64,000 nucleotides of DNA from Nocardia vermiculata NBRC 100427 (GCF_001613265.1 NZ_BDCA01000004.1:178192-242191), one strand, 5' to 3'; shown: positions 55,855 to 64,000, counted from the stretch's first letter. Made by a program: numbers and translations. Notes: generated from the sequence alone by a model not told the origin.

Positions 55855-57401
55855 GAGATCTCCTCACGTAGTTGCCGCTTGAGTACCTTGCCGGCGGCGC
55901 TGTAGGGCAGCTCGTCCCGGAACTCCACGAATCGCGGCACCTTGAAGTTGGCCAAACTCTGTTTCGCGTAGGCGATCACGTCGGCGTCGGTCAGCTCGGC
56001 GCCGGTGCGGCGCACGATGTAGACCTTGCCGACCTCACCCATCCGCTCGTCCGGAACCCCGATGACCGCGGAATCGGCGACGCCGTCCAGCCGGGCGAAG
56101 GTTTGCTCGATCTCGGCCGGATACACGTTGAAGCCGCCGGAGATGTACATGTCCTTGAGCCGGTCGGTGATCTTCAGATAGCCGCGCTCGTCGAGCACGC
56201 CGACATCGCCGGTGTGCAGCCACCCCTCGGGATCGATGGCCTTGGCCGTGTTCTCGGGATCGTCGAGATATCCGATCATCACGTTGGGTCCGCGCATCAG
56301 CACCTCGCCGTGATCACCGATGCGTATCTCGAATCCGGCGATGGCGGCACCGGAGGTGTTGGCGATGGTCTCCGGATCGTCGTCGGGCCGGCACATGGTG
56401 CCGAAGCCGGAGGATTCCGAGAGTCCGTAGGCGGTGACCACGACCTCGAATTGCAGTTCGTCGCGCATTCTTTCGACCAGCACCACCGGTACGGTCGCCG
56501 CGCCGGTGACCGCGACCCGCAGGCTGCTCAGGTCGAAGTCCGCACGCGCGGGGTGCTCGAGGATGGTCTGGTAGATGGTGGGCGGCCCGGTGAGCACGGT
56601 GATGCCCTGCTCCTGCACCATCCGCATCGCCTGCGGCACATCGAAGGTGGCCTGCGGGACGATGGTGGCGCCGGTGACCAGGCAGGCCAGAATGGCGGCC
56701 TTGTACCCGAAGTTGTGGAAGAACGGCGGAATCACCAGATACCGGTCGGAGCTGGTGAGGGTGGAGCAGCCGACCCAGCCGCGCACCACATCGAGCGCCT
56801 GCCGGTGGGCGACCAGCGTGCCCTTGCTGCGGCCGGTCGTGCCGGAGGTGAACAGGATGTCGGCGATATCGTCGGGCTGGACCGACTCGGCGCGCGCGAT
56901 CACCTGCTCGACGGGGACACCGGCCCCGAGCTCCGACAGCTGTGACCAGTCGATGGCGTCGTCGTACCGGGTGCTCTCGCCCTCGGCCGGGATGACGATC
57001 ACGGTCTCGATCTTCAGCTCCGGCGCCGCGGCGCGCAGTTCGGCGAGCCGCTGCCGGCCCAGGAACGGATCGGCGATGAACAGTGCCTGGGCGTTGACCC
57101 GGCCGATCACGTCTCCGGCTTCCTCGGCGACATACCGCGTGTTCAGCGGCACGATCGCGGCACCGACGTAATGGGAGGCCAGGGCGGCCACGACCCAGTG
57201 CCAGGTATTGGGCGCCCACAGGGCGATCCGGTCACCGCGTTCGACGCCGCGGGCCAGCAGAGCGCCGGCGGTCTGCCGGACCTCGTCCAGTAGTTGCGCC
57301 CAGCTCAGCTGGGTATCGCCGTCGCTGAGCGCGGGCGCATCGCCGTAGATCCGCGCCGCTTCGTGCAGGGCGAGCGGAGTGGTCTGCACAGGGGTTGTCA
57401 C
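55851..57401 (-). CDS. fadD3: HIP-CoA synthetase FadD3
   Basis: This 516-residue AMP-forming acyl-CoA synthetase is the homologue of Rv3561. It activates the C/D-ring propionate HIP, whose CoA ester is the KstR2 ligand. It shows the P-loop ADILFTSGTTGRSKGT, YGLSESSGFG, GWLHTGDVGVLDERGYLKITDR and the catalytic Lys in YSAAGKVLKRQLR. The GTG start is 110 bases from the KstR2 operator. It is first gene of the minus-strand operon. Confidence 0.92.
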   Translation of the reverse strand: MTTPVQTTPLALHEAARIYGDAPALSDGDTQLSWAQLLDEVRQTAGALLARGVERGDRIALWAPNTWHWVVAALASHYVGAAIVPLNTRYVAEEAGDVIGRVNAQALFIADPFLGRQRLAELRAAAPELKIETVIVIPAEGESTRYDDAIDWSQLSELGAGVPVEQVIARAESVQPDDIADILFTSGTTGRSKGTLVAHRQALDVVRGWVGCSTLTSSDRYLVIPPFFHNFGYKAAILACLVTGATIVPQATFDVPQAMRMVQEQGITVLTGPPTIYQTILEHPARADFDLSSLRVAVTGAATVPVVLVERMRDELQFEVVVTAYGLSESSGFGTMCRPDDDPETIANTSGAAIAGFEIRIGDHGEVLMRGPNVMIGYLDDPENTAKAIDPEGWLHTGDVGVLDERGYLKITDRLKDMYISGGFNVYPAEIEQTFARLDGVADSAVIGVPDERMGEVGKVYIVRRTGAELTDADVIAYAKQSLANFKVPRFVEFRDELPYSAAGKVLKRQLREEIS

Positions 57402-57511
57402 GTCGTCCTCGTCTTCTCCGAGCTGTTCGACGGGTCGATCCGCCGGCTTCTCCGGGCTGTTGACGGCTCATCCATCGGTCATTTCGCTTTGTTGAACTCA
57501 CCGCTCTACAA

Positions 57512-57525
57512 AGCAAGTGCTTGGT
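57512..57525. promoter_or_regulatory. KstR2 operator between fadD3 and fadE30
   Basis: AGCAAGTGCTTGGT fits AnCAAGnnCTTGnT exactly, 17 bases before the fadE30 GTG and in the only gap between two divergent operons, so one site may control both. Confidence 0.88.
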
Positions 57526-57541
57526 AGGTTACTCTACCGGA

Positions 57542-58810
57542 GTGAGTGCGATCCAGACCCCTGATTCCGGCACCGGTGCCTCCGCCCCCGGCGTAGATGA
57601 CGCAGCTGACCAGGAATTCCGTGCCGAGGTGCGGGAATGGCTGGCCGAGAACCTGAACGGACAGTTCCGCGAGCTGCGCGGGCTGGGCGGGCCCGGAAGT
57701 GAGCACGAAGCTTTCGACGAGCGCCTGGAGTGGGACCGCCACCTGGCCGCGGCCGGGCTGACCTGCCTGGGCTGGCCGGTGGAATACGGCGGCCGGGCCG
57801 CCACCCTGCGCCAGCAGGTGATCTTCCATGAGGAGTATGCGGGAGCCAACGCCCCGGCGCGGGTCTCGCACCTGGGGGAGGAGCTACTCGGTCCGACCCT
57901 GCTCGCCTTCGGCACCGAGGAGCAGAAACAGCGCTTCCTGCCCGGCATCCGCTCGGTCACCGAACTATGGTGTCAGGGATATTCCGAGCCCGGGGCCGGT
58001 TCGGACCTCGCGAACGTCTCGACCACGGCGCGTCTCGACGGTGACGAGTGGTCGATCAACGGGCAGAAGATCTGGACCTCGCTGGCGCATCTGTCGCAGT
58101 GGTGCTTCGTGATCGCGCGCACCGAACCCGGTTCCGCCCGGCACAAGGGCCTGTCCTACCTGCTGGTGCCGATGGATCAGCCCGGTATCGAGGTGCGCCC
58201 CATCATCCAGCTCACCGGCACCGCGGAATTCAACGAGGTGTTCTTCGACAACGCCCGCACCGAGGCCGGACTGGTGGTCGGCAAGCCCGGCGAGGGCTGG
58301 GGCGTGGCGATGGGAACCCTGACCTTCGAACGCGGCATCTCCACGGTGGGTCAGCAGATCCGTTTCGCGCGGGAGCTGGCGAACCTGGAGGCGGTCGCGA
58401 AGGCCGAGGGCGCACTCGACGACCCGGCGCTGGCCGAACGCATCGATCAGGCGTGGGTGAGCCTGCGGGTGCTGCGCGCGCACGCCCTGCGCACCCTGGA
58501 ATCGGCGCATCAGAACGTCGATGCCCGCACGGCCGCCGGGCAGGCGTCGGTGTCGAAGCTGCTGTGGGCCAACTGGCATCGCGGCCTCGGCGAACTGGCC
58601 ATGGACGTGCTGGGCCCGCAGGGCCTGATCGCCCGGAATCCGGTCGGTGGGACAGGCTCTCCACTCGACCCGCATCCGGCCGATGATCTGAACGAATGGC
58701 AGCGTCTGTATCTGTTCACCCGGGCCGACACCATCTACGGCGGCTCGAACGAAGTGCAGCGCAACATCATCTCCGAACGCGTGCTCGGTCTGCCGCGTGA
58801 GGCTCGATAG
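57542..58810 (+). CDS. fadE30: Acyl-CoA dehydrogenase FadE30
   Basis: This 422-residue acyl-CoA dehydrogenase is the homologue of Rv3560c. It oxidises an early HIP-CoA intermediate. The flavin segment is WCQGYSEPGAGSDLANVSTTA, with KIWTSLAHLSQWCFVIARTEP and the C-terminal RADTIYGGSNEVQRNIISERVLGLPR. GTG 57542 is chosen because it follows the KstR2 box at a normal distance; a TTG at 57521 lies inside the box. ipdF follows 12 bases later. Confidence 0.92.
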   Translation: MSAIQTPDSGTGASAPGVDDAADQEFRAEVREWLAENLNGQFRELRGLGGPGSEHEAFDERLEWDRHLAAAGLTCLGWPVEYGGRAATLRQQVIFHEEYAGANAPARVSHLGEELLGPTLLAFGTEEQKQRFLPGIRSVTELWCQGYSEPGAGSDLANVSTTARLDGDEWSINGQKIWTSLAHLSQWCFVIARTEPGSARHKGLSYLLVPMDQPGIEVRPIIQLTGTAEFNEVFFDNARTEAGLVVGKPGEGWGVAMGTLTFERGISTVGQQIRFARELANLEAVAKAEGALDDPALAERIDQAWVSLRVLRAHALRTLESAHQNVDARTAAGQASVSKLLWANWHRGLGELAMDVLGPQGLIARNPVGGTGSPLDPHPADDLNEWQRLYLFTRADTIYGGSNEVQRNIISERVLGLPREAR

Positions 58811-58822
58811 AAGGGATCACCC

Positions 58823-59617
58823 GTGACAGACCTTTCCGTTGCTCCCCAGCCCGTTGCCGGCCACGGCCTGCTCGCCGGCCGGATCGCCGTGGTCACCGCC
58901 GCCGCCGGTACCGGCATCGGTTCGGCCACCGCGCGCCGGCTGCTGTCCGAAGGCGCCGATGTCGTCGTCTCCGACTGGCACGAACGCCGCCTGAAGCAGA
59001 CCGAGGAGGAGCTGGCCGCCGAATTCCCGGACCGCAAGGTCGCCTCGGTGGTGTGCGATGTGACCAGCACCGAGCAGGTCGACGCGCTCATCCGCGCTGC
59101 CGCCGAGAAGCTGGGCCGCGTCGACATCATGGTCAACAACGCCGGCCTCGGCGGTGAGACACCGGTCGTCGACATGACCGACGAACAGTGGGATCGCGTC
59201 CTCGACATCACCCTCAACGGCACCTTCCGCTGCACCCGTGCCGCGCTGAACTACTTCCGCACCGCGGGCCACGGCGGGGTGATCGTCAACAACGCCAGCG
59301 TGCTCGGCTGGCGCGCCCAGCACGGTCAGGCGCACTACGCGGCCGCCAAGGCCGGTGTGATGGCGCTGACCCGCTGCAGCGCGGTCGAGGCCGCCGAGCT
59401 CGGGGTGCGGATCAATGCCGTCGCGCCGAGCATCGCCCGCCACCCGTTCCTGGACAAGGTCAGCTCGACCGAGCTGCTGGACAACCTGTCCGCCGGTGAG
59501 GCCTTCGGCCGCGCCGCCGAACCGTGGGAGGTCGCGGCCACCATCGCGATGCTCGCCAGCGACTACACCTCGTACATGACCGGCGAGGTGGTCTCGGTCA
59601 GCAGCCAGCGCGCCTGA
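58823..59617 (+). CDS. ipdF: Short-chain dehydrogenase IpdF
   Basis: This 264-residue SDR is the homologue of Rv3559c. The cofactor motif is VVTAAAGTGIGSATARRLL with Asp in VVVSDWHERR (NAD preference). The catalytic Ser is in NNASVLGW, and the Tyr/Lys in HYAAAKAGVMALTR. In mycobacteria IpdF works on the ring hydroxyl/keto group of HIP-CoA intermediates. It is co-transcribed with fadE30 and followed by a strong hairpin. Confidence 0.92.
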   Translation: MTDLSVAPQPVAGHGLLAGRIAVVTAAAGTGIGSATARRLLSEGADVVVSDWHERRLKQTEEELAAEFPDRKVASVVCDVTSTEQVDALIRAAAEKLGRVDIMVNNAGLGGETPVVDMTDEQWDRVLDITLNGTFRCTRAALNYFRTAGHGGVIVNNASVLGWRAQHGQAHYAAAKAGVMALTRCSAVEAAELGVRINAVAPSIARHPFLDKVSSTELLDNLSAGEAFGRAAEPWEVAATIAMLASDYTSYMTGEVVSVSSQRA

Positions 59618-59631
59618 CTCTCGTACCGCAC

Positions 59632-59666
59632 CGAACGGCACGCCGGCCCGACCGGCGTGCCGTTCG
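59632..59666 (+). terminator. Terminator after ipdF
   Basis: The perfect 15-bp stem CGAACGGCACGCCGG/CCGGCGTGCCGTTCG has a 5-base loop and starts 15 bases after the ipdF stop. Confidence 0.85.
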
Positions 59667-59860
59667 TCGTTGCGGGCACGATGCCGGCGCCGAACCGAAC
59701 CCGGTTGCTCGCGCCATGAGGACCGGGGTCCGCGCCGTCGCGGCACGATGTCCGTCGCCGGCCGGGAGATAGCTGTCTTCGAAATTGGGTGGCGCCCGAT
59801 ACCCCCAGGTGTGCGATCCTGAGATTGTCCGGTTTCGACTGGTCGAAGGGACCGAGACCA

Positions 59861-60592
59861 ATGGGTCTGCAGGGTCGTCAGGAACGTGATGAAGGGCTGG
59901 AGCTCGAGTTGGTCCGAGAGGTGGTGCTCGCGCGGCGCCGCCAGGACAGCGTGGTGCTGGCCGCGCTGACGCTCGGCGCCGAACTGCTCGACCATTCCGG
60001 CACGACGACCGCGCGGCGAGCCGCGCAGATCCTGCACGCCCATCAGGTCGACGAGCAAGCGGTGGCGCGCGACCCGCATGCCGCCCTGCAAGCGGATGTG
60101 GCCCACGATCGCCGCCGCATCCACCGCCTCGGTCTCGGCCACGAAAGTGCGGAACGCGACCCGGCCCGCGAACGTCGCCGCCTGCAGACCGCACTGCTGT
60201 GTGAGGTGCGCGCCGACCTGCTGGCGGTGGTGAGTCGCTGCCGGCATATGCGATTCGATCGCCTCGCCTTCTCCGACGGCATCGCCGAGGGGCTGGCCGC
60301 GGCGGCCGGGAAACTCGAGAACGTCGCCGACCAGGACATTTATCGGGCCTGGCAGCGCGGCATGGTGCTGAAACTCGACGAGATCGCCTGCCCGGAGGGG
60401 CCGCCCCGGGTCCTGGCGACCGTCGATGCCGGTCCGGGGCTGGAGCCGCTGGTGGTCGAATGGGACAGCTGTGAGCGGCGGCTCGCGCTGCTGGCGCGGA
60501 TGCAGCGGGCCGGTGTCACACCGGTCGAGATCTGCGATCGCCTGCTCACCGATCTGTCGATGTCCTCGCCGTTGCGCTATTCCGTCCGGTAA
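59861..60592 (+). CDS. Hypothetical protein between ipdF and kstR2
   Basis: This 243-residue frame has strong G/C bias at third codon positions and is therefore probably a real gene. It is charged, mostly helical and soluble, with Arg-rich stretches (HDRRRIHRLG, RERRRLQTALL) and a C-terminal part VLATVDAGPGLEPLVVEWDSCERRLALLARM. No motif or family is recognised. It has its own 5' region after the ipdF terminator and replaces the PPE gene present here in M. tuberculosis. A DNA- or RNA-binding role is only a guess from charge. Confidence 0.65.
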   Translation: MGLQGRQERDEGLELELVREVVLARRRQDSVVLAALTLGAELLDHSGTTTARRAAQILHAHQVDEQAVARDPHAALQADVAHDRRRIHRLGLGHESAERDPARERRRLQTALLCEVRADLLAVVSRCRHMRFDRLAFSDGIAEGLAAAAGKLENVADQDIYRAWQRGMVLKLDEIACPEGPPRVLATVDAGPGLEPLVVEWDSCERRLALLARMQRAGVTPVEICDRLLTDLSMSSPLRYSVR

Positions 60593-60670
60593 GCCCGGCC
60601 TGCGCCCGTGAACCCGGCCTCGGGTCCATGCGGTGAGGCCGCCGGGGAATTCACCGAGCCCACCCCATAG

Positions 60671-60688
60671 ACCAAGCAAATGCTTGGT
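60671..60688. promoter_or_regulatory. KstR2 operator at kstR2 start
   Basis: ACCAAGCAAATGCTTGGT is an 18-bp palindrome with one central mismatch. Its right part AGCAAATGCTTGGT fits AnCAAGnnCTTGnT with one mismatch. It ends seven bases before the kstR2 ATG, which suggests autorepression. Confidence 0.8.
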
Positions 60689-60694
60689 TGTATT

Positions 60695-61309
60695 ATGGGC
60701 GAGGTGACCGCAACCGAGGCCTCCAAGTCCGCACGCCGCAACGAGTTGCTCGCTCTGGCCGCCGGCCTGTTCGCCGAGCGCGGCCTGCGCGCGACCACGG
60801 TCCGAGACATCGCCGATGCGGCCGGAATCCTCTCCGGCAGCCTGTATCACCACTTCGATTCGAAGGAATCGATGGTGGACGAGATTCTGCGCGGCTTCCT
60901 CGACGACCTGTTCGGGCGCTACCGGGAAATCGTAGCGTCCGGACTGTCCCCGCGGGATACGTTGGAGGCCTTGGTCATCGCCTCCTGTGAGTCGTTCGAT
61001 CGCTGGCATTCCGCGGTCGCGATCTATCAGGCGGAGGCCAAACGGCTCACCGAGACACCACGTTTCGAGTACATCGCCGAATACAACCTGGAGTTCCGGG
61101 ACCTGTGGCGCAATGTGCTCACCGAGGGGGTGCGCGACGGCAGCTTCCGGCCCGAACTCGATGTCGAACTCGCCTTCCGATTCCTGCGCGACACCGTCTG
61201 GGTGGCGGTGCGCTGGTACCACCCAGGTGGGCGCATCACCGCCGACACCCTGGCCAAGCAATATCTGACCATCGTTCTCGATGGTCTCACCAACCCCGAA
61301 AGCCGTTGA
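60695..61309 (+). CDS. kstR2: TetR-family repressor KstR2
   Basis: This 204-residue regulator is the homologue of Rv3557c, repressor of the HIP (C/D-ring) catabolic genes and released by HIP-CoA. The HTH segment RGLRATTVRDIADAAGILSGSLYHHFDSKESMVDEILRG, here read in parts, is nearly identical to the mycobacterial one. The ligand domain ends RFLRDTVWVAVRWYHPGGRITADTL. ATG 60695 is chosen; GTG 60704 is possible, and ATG 60680 lies within the operator. fadA6 follows 41 bases later. Confidence 0.94.
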   Translation: MGEVTATEASKSARRNELLALAAGLFAERGLRATTVRDIADAAGILSGSLYHHFDSKESMVDEILRGFLDDLFGRYREIVASGLSPRDTLEALVIASCESFDRWHSAVAIYQAEAKRLTETPRFEYIAEYNLEFRDLWRNVLTEGVRDGSFRPELDVELAFRFLRDTVWVAVRWYHPGGRITADTLAKQYLTIVLDGLTNPESR

Positions 61310-61350
61310 GCGAAACCAGTCTTCGCGGCACATCCGAAGAGGAGCGTTAC

Positions 61351-62538
61351 ATGTCTGCACCGTCCGATCGCCGCCGGTATGCCCCGGTGCGCGAGGCCTA
61401 TGTCATCGATGCCGTGCGCACCCCGATCGGCAAGCGCGGCGGCTCGCTGTCCGGTGTGCACCCCGCCGACCTCGGCGCGGCCGCGCTGCAGGGCCTGCTG
61501 GGGCGCAACGACATCGACCCGGCCAAGGTCGACGACGTGATCTTCGGCTGTGTCGACGCCATCGGCCCACAGGCCGGCAATATCGCCCGCACCGCCTGGC
61601 TGGCGGCCGGCTACCCGGAAGAGGTCCCCGGGACCACCGTCGACCGCCAGTGCGGTTCCAGCCAGCAGGCGGTCAATTTCGGCGCCCAGGCAATCATGAG
61701 CGGCACCGCAGAGGTCATCGTGGCCGGTGGTGTGCAGAACATGAGCGCCATCCCGATCTCGGCGGCCATGCTCGCCGGCAAGGAATACGGCTACGATTCG
61801 CCGTTCGTCGGTGCGAAGGGCTGGGACGAGCGCTACGGCACCGGTGAAGTCTCCCAGTTCAACGGCGCGCAGATGATTGCCGAGAAGTGGGACATCAGCC
61901 GCGAAGATATGGAGCGCTGGGCGCTGCGCAGCCACGAGCGCGCCCGCAAGGCCATCGCCGAGGGCTCCTTCGACCGTGAGATCGTCCCGGTCGGCGATTT
62001 CACCACCGACGAGGGCCCGCGCGAAACCAGCCTGGAGAAGATGGCCGGCCTCAAGCCGCTCGCCGACGGCAGCCGCCTCACCGCCGCCGTCGCCAGCCAG
62101 ATCTCCGACGGCGCCAGCGCCACCCTGTTGGCCTCGGACTGGGCCGTCGCCGAATACGGCCTGAAGCCGCGCGCCCGCATCCACCACGTCAGCGCCCGCG
62201 GCGCCGACCCCATCTACATGCTCACCGCCCCCATCCCCGCCACCAAGTGGGCACTCGAGCAGACCGGCCTGAGCATCGACGACATCGACGTCATCGAAAT
62301 CAACGAGGCCTTCGCCTCGGTCGTGCTGGCCTGGCTGAAGGAGACCGGCGCGAACCCGGAGAAGGTCAACGTGCACGGCGGCGCCATCGCCCTGGGGCAC
62401 CCCCTCGGCGCTACCGGCGCCAAACTGTTCGCCACTCTGCTCAACGAGCTGGAGCGGGTCAACGGACGCTACGGCCTACTCACCATCTGCGAGGGCGGCG
62501 GCACGGCCAACGTGACGATCATCGAGCGCATGGACTGA
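61351..62538 (+). CDS. fadA6: Acetyl-CoA acetyltransferase FadA6
   Basis: This 395-residue thiolase is the homologue of Rv3556c. It performs a thiolytic step in HIP-CoA degradation. The nucleophile Cys101 is in VDRQCGSSQQAVNF, the catalytic His in GGAIALGHPLGATG and the second Cys in LTICEGGGTANV. AAGAGGAG precedes ATG 61351. It follows kstR2 on the same strand and probably shares its promoter, as in Rv3557c-Rv3556c. A T-tailed hairpin follows. Confidence 0.94.
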   Translation: MSAPSDRRRYAPVREAYVIDAVRTPIGKRGGSLSGVHPADLGAAALQGLLGRNDIDPAKVDDVIFGCVDAIGPQAGNIARTAWLAAGYPEEVPGTTVDRQCGSSQQAVNFGAQAIMSGTAEVIVAGGVQNMSAIPISAAMLAGKEYGYDSPFVGAKGWDERYGTGEVSQFNGAQMIAEKWDISREDMERWALRSHERARKAIAEGSFDREIVPVGDFTTDEGPRETSLEKMAGLKPLADGSRLTAAVASQISDGASATLLASDWAVAEYGLKPRARIHHVSARGADPIYMLTAPIPATKWALEQTGLSIDDIDVIEINEAFASVVLAWLKETGANPEKVNVHGGAIALGHPLGATGAKLFATLLNELERVNGRYGLLTICEGGGTANVTIIERMD

Positions 62539-62558
62539 GGTCGCTCGGTCGATTGCAT

Positions 62559-62602
62559 ACACCGTAGGTCCCTGGCGCAGCTCAGAGATCTACGGTGTTT
62601 TC
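62559..62602 (+). terminator. Terminator after fadA6
   Basis: ACACCGTAG/CTACGGTGT has a 22-base loop and is followed by TTTCGTTT. It is the only terminator in the window with a clear T-rich tail on the gene strand. Confidence 0.65.
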
Positions 62603-62635
62603 GTTTGTAAGCACCGGCAACCTGCCTGTGAGTGC

Positions 62636-62641
62636 TAATAT
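62636..62641 (+). promoter_or_regulatory. -10 element placing vapB on a leaderless transcript
   Basis: TAATAT lies six bases before the vapB ATG with no ribosome binding site between. Transcription would start at about the A of ATG, a normal leaderless arrangement in actinobacteria. Confidence 0.6.
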
Positions 62642-62647
62642 GTTTTT

Positions 62648-62905
62648 ATGCGCACCACGGTCGAACTGCCTCCTGAGCTCCTGCGTGCGGCCAAAATTGC
62701 CGCCACTGAACGCGGCGTGAGCCTGAAAGACCTTTTCGCCAAGGCTCTGACCCACGAGATCGGAGCCGGGACGCGACCCCGCAAGGCTGGGCGCGTCAGT
62801 TTGCCGCTGATCGCTGCGCCCGACGCTCAGCCGAAGGTCGACCTCACCAATGCTGATGTCGAGGCGATCTTCGAGGCCGAGGACATCGAAAAGTACGCAG
62901 GATGA
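62648..62905 (+). CDS. vapB: VapB-family antitoxin (second module)
   Basis: This 85-residue ribbon-helix-helix protein (MRTTVELPPELLRAAKIAATERGVSLKDL, read in parts) has an acidic tail (VDLTNADVEAIFEAEDIEKYAG) that fits a VapB toxin-binding end. Its stop overlaps the toxin start by four bases. No ribosome binding site precedes the ATG. Composition is less GC-rich than the neighbours. It is unrelated in sequence to the first module at 30.6 kb. Confidence 0.85.
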   Translation: MRTTVELPPELLRAAKIAATERGVSLKDLFAKALTHEIGAGTRPRKAGRVSLPLIAAPDAQPKVDLTNADVEAIFEAEDIEKYAG

Positions 62906-63336
62906 CCCTCGTCGATGTCGGCGTCTGGCTGGCAGCGGTATGGGGCAAGCATCAGCACCATGAGGTCGCGGCGACCTGGATCGACGAACACCCCGGGAAT
63001 CTATTGTTCTGCCGAGTAACACAGACCGGCTTGCTGCGGCTTCTATCGAACCCATCGGTCATGGGTTCGGATGTCGTGACCCGTAGCGGAGCATGGCGAG
63101 TGTTCGATCAGCTGCTCGAGGACGAACGGATCTCCTGGGTCGACGAACCCATGGAACTCGAAGGGGTGTTCCGCGCAGTGTCTGCCCGAGAGGACAACAG
63201 TCACAAGCTGTGGACCGACGATTATCTGGCGGCTTTCGCGCAAACTGCGTCCGTAGAGTTGGCTACGTTGGACCGGAAGCTCGCTGCTCGTTATCCGTCG
63301 GTCCAGGTCGTCACCCTCGGTACTGGGGCGCACTGA
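62902..63336 (+). CDS. vapC: VapC-family PIN-domain toxin (second module)
   Basis: This 144-residue PIN-domain protein belongs to the subgroup with VDVGVWLAAV, FCRVTQTGLLRLLSNP, LWTDDYLAAFA and LATLDRKLA. The Asp residues at 5 and in TDDY and TLDR are the likely metal ligands. It is a predicted RNase that blocks translation when free of VapB. Its 3' end overlaps the remains of an SDR pseudogene on the other strand. Confidence 0.85.
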   Translation: MTLVDVGVWLAAVWGKHQHHEVAATWIDEHPGNLLFCRVTQTGLLRLLSNPSVMGSDVVTRSGAWRVFDQLLEDERISWVDEPMELEGVFRAVSAREDNSHKLWTDDYLAAFAQTASVELATLDRKLAARYPSVQVVTLGTGAH

Positions 63337-63951
63337 GATGAGGGCGACTGCACAGTGTGTCGCCGCCAGGTGTGCTGACAACGAGGGTGCGGCCGTGGGC
63401 CGCCCCTTCTATAACGTCTTCGTAGACTCGCGCGACATCGGCGACGGGAGTGCCGGCCGTCGGATCCGGGCCGAGTTCCAGTGGCGTCGCGCCACCCAGC
63501 CGGGGCTGACGGCATTCAGGCGAATGTTGCACGGCAATTCGATCGCCGCGGCATGCACGAATGCTTCCAGGCCCGCATTGACCAGATAGCGAGTGAACTC
63601 CCGGACGTGGGCTCGGTGAACTGACCGCTGGTAAGCGTCACCGAGCCGCCGTCACGCAGGTGAGCGATCGCGCGTCGGGTCAGGGTCACCTGGCCGAGGA
63701 GCTTTCCGTCGAGGCCGCTCCAGAATTCGCTGTCCGACAGCGTATTCAATCGAGACATGCTTCCGTTTGCAGCGCAGCACACCACCGCGTCGACTGTACC
63801 GATCTCGGTGAACAGGGCATCGATAGTCGTGGGATCGGCCATGTCGGCGCGCACCGGCCCTCGGCGGGACACCCGCACCACCTCGTGGCGCGCTGCCAAG
63901 CTATCGGCAACGGCGCTGCCGATGGCCCCGGTCGCCGATCTGAACCGTCAC
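63311..63951 (-). pseudogene. Decayed short-chain dehydrogenase
   Basis: Pieces of one SDR of about 200 residues are spread over three frames. The N-terminal cofactor region ATGAIGSAVADSLAARHEVV needs a shift near 63932-63936. The middle (DAVVCCAANGSMSRLNTL to TSGQFTEPTSGSS) is intact. A shift near 63585-63592 is needed to continue LVNAGLEAFVHAAAIELPCN, and another near 63483-63495 to reach GTPVADVARVYEDVIEGAAH. The stop lies inside vapC. Three separate lesions argue for a dead gene, unless assembly quality is poor here. Confidence 0.8.
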
Positions 63952-64000
63952 GGATAAGGGACCGGCTTCGGTTTCAGACCAGCGCCGGTCGGCGTGGTGG

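Noticed and set aside
58817..61360. An 847-codon minus-strand frame across ipdF, the hypothetical gene and kstR2
   Set aside because: It is antisense to three better-supported genes and has no recognisable domain.

Overview
The window is high-GC actinobacterial DNA, most like a Nocardia or close relative (Corynebacteriales). Third codon positions are strongly G/C, starts are often GTG, genes overlap by ATGA/GTGA, and gene content and order closely follow the Mycobacterium tuberculosis Rv3534c-Rv3592 region. All identities below come from reading translated sequence against remembered families; no database search was run.

Layout. (1) 1-18.9 kb, mostly housekeeping: a 5'-truncated ABC exporter, an OsmC protein, the heme-degrading monooxygenase mhuD, an alpha/beta hydrolase, an acyl-CoA dehydrogenase, a crotonase, then rlmB-cysS and ispF-ispD-carD on the minus strand, lpqE, radA-disA on plus, an Rv3587c-like protein, canB, mutY and a metal ABC transporter. 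(2) 18.9-22.6 kb: the metal-binding lipoprotein with a Zur/Fur-type operator, and a large trehalose-phosphatase/GH15 fusion. (3) 22.7-36.9 kb: steroid catabolism under KstR. It holds kstR, a divergent fadE34-fadE28-fadE29-chsH2-chsH1-ltp2 side-chain operon, a VapBC module, hsaE-hsaG-hsaF, kstD and a MaoC hydratase. (4) 37-44 kb: an unrelated block with a moxR/DUF58/DUF4129 operon (like Rv3162c-Rv3166c), zapE, a TetR regulator and a cupin. (5) 44-49.4 kb: kshA with a small Cys-rich partner, and divergent hsaA-hsaD-hsaC-hsaB. (6) 49.6-51.4 kb: a MarR/MFS pair. (7) 51.6-62.5 kb: the KstR2 regulon for C/D-ring degradation, fadD3-ech-fadE31-32-33 divergent from fadE30-ipdF, then an unrecognised gene, kstR2 and fadA6. 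(8) 62.6-64 kb: a second VapBC module and a decayed short-chain dehydrogenase.

How it works together. The fadE28/29-chsH1/H2-ltp2 set shortens the cholesterol side chain to a 17-keto steroid. KstD and KshA open ring B. HsaA/B, HsaC and HsaD hydroxylate, cleave and hydrolyse ring A. HsaE, HsaF and HsaG turn the C6 dienoate into pyruvate and propionyl-CoA. FadD3, FadE30-33, IpdF and FadA6 process the remaining C/D-ring propionate (HIP).

Operators matching TnnAACnnGTTnnA (KstR) lie before fadE34, kstD and kshA, with one-mismatch copies before hsaA and hsaE. Sites matching AnCAAGnnCTTGnT (KstR2) lie between fadD3 and fadE30 and, with one mismatch, at kstR2.

No tRNA, rRNA, CRISPR array or insertion sequence was seen. 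The most unusual items are:
- the two toxin-antitoxin modules at the edges of catabolic blocks;
- the SDR pseudogene;
- the palindromic element inside zapE;
- the altered DisA;
- an extra crotonase and an unrecognised gene within the KstR2 regulon.
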